A stretch of 49,483 nucleotides of DNA. Origin: QHXQ01 sp036389375. GTDB taxonomy: Bacteria; Acidobacteriota; Blastocatellia; Pyrinomonadales; Pyrinomonadaceae. Both the position numbers and the translations under genes were made by a program. The first letter of the stretch is position 1. The number at the start of each line of letters is the position of its first letter. Positions 49,376-49,483 of the stretch are shown here, piece by piece. Below the pieces are notes generated by a model. The model was given only the letters and a program-made list of their open reading frames with translations. It was not told the DNA's origin and did no database searches. The stretch lies in NCBI GenBank assembly GCA_036389375.1, contig DASVQA010000051.1, positions 1-49,483 of the forward strand, written 5' to 3'.

Positions 49376-49483
49376 CGCGCCCGTTCAGGTGTGCAAGGCG
49401 GTAAACGAGCAGGGGGCGGGCCCGAACGCGCGTTCGGGCCCGCCCCCTGCTCGTTTACCGCCTTGCACACCTGAACGGGCGCG
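49376..49483. repeat. Perfect 108-bp palindrome at the end of the window
   Basis: The 54 bases 49376-49429 are the exact reverse complement of 49430-49483, centred in GAACGC|GCGTTC, with no spacer. The match runs to the last base, so it may continue beyond the window. An assembly fold-back or a graph-end artefact is the likeliest cause. A genuine long palindrome or terminator-like hairpin cannot be excluded. Confidence 0.9.

Noticed and set aside
1..49483. tRNA, rRNA, CRISPR arrays, insertion sequences, riboswitches or replication origin
   Set aside because: I looked for cloverleaf, transposase and array signatures and saw none; covariance-model scans would be needed to exclude small structured RNAs.

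Overview
The window looks like one contig from a GC-rich Gram-negative bacterium. It opens inside a gene and closes on a perfect 108-bp palindrome that ends at the last base, so both ends are probably assembly edges. The gene content (reductive pyrimidine catabolism, exported TPR-CHAT protein, tandem GlcG-like protein, LVIVD-repeat multiheme cytochrome, System II cytochrome c biogenesis, a carboxypeptidase-regulatory-domain beta-barrel protein) fits Acidobacteriota, perhaps Blastocatellia. That placement is inference; no rRNA, tRNA or universal marker gene is present.

Layout. 1-3.9 kb: 5'-truncated nSTAND ATPase / transmembrane / WD40-like protein, with visibly more relaxed codon use than the rest. 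3.98-18.6 kb: thirteen genes all on the minus strand, none separated by more than about 75 bp. They read, in transcription order: aldehyde dehydrogenase, periplasmic TPR protein, zinc-ribbon membrane protein, class III aminotransferase, radical SAM protein, dihydropyrimidinase, zinc-ribbon/HExxH membrane protein, NCS1 transporter, beta-ureidopropionase, PreT, an unknown protein, PreA and a DUF4328 protein. With the divergent acyl-CoA synthetase (18.8-20.3 kb) this gives a plausible full route: uracil or thymine uptake, reduction, ring opening, decarbamoylation to beta-alanine, transamination to malonate semialdehyde, oxidation to malonate and activation to malonyl-CoA. The last three steps are inferred from context.

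20.5-30.8 kb (plus strand): a tandem DUF6328 membrane protein, alpha/beta hydrolase, a 51-residue DUF3309 protein, a fused substrate-binding/permease polar amino acid ABC protein with its ATPase, a class A beta-lactamase-like protein, a ferredoxin/metallo-beta-lactamase fusion, and a large exported PPC-TPR-CHAT protein with an intact His/Cys dyad.

30.9-49.4 kb: a cytochrome c and electron-transfer region. On the minus strand an outer-membrane beta-barrel candidate precedes a 1406-residue protein with ten CXXCH motifs, LVIVD-type beta-propeller repeats and a glycine/hydrophobic/arginine C-terminal tail. Then come an exported double GlcG/HbpS-domain protein, two paralogous membrane-anchored TPR proteins flanking ResB and CcsA, three more multiheme proteins (8 canonical motifs plus one CX4CH; 9; 4) and a small lipoprotein. 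Four proteins together carry about 31 canonical heme motifs plus the CX4CH. The barrel/decaheme-LVIVD pair beside cytochrome maturation genes is the best candidate for an undescribed system, possibly a trans-outer-membrane electron conduit. Promoters and terminators fit the gene layout: a near-perfect sigma70-type promoter before the tetraheme gene, and convergent terminators at 30.8 and 40.0 kb.
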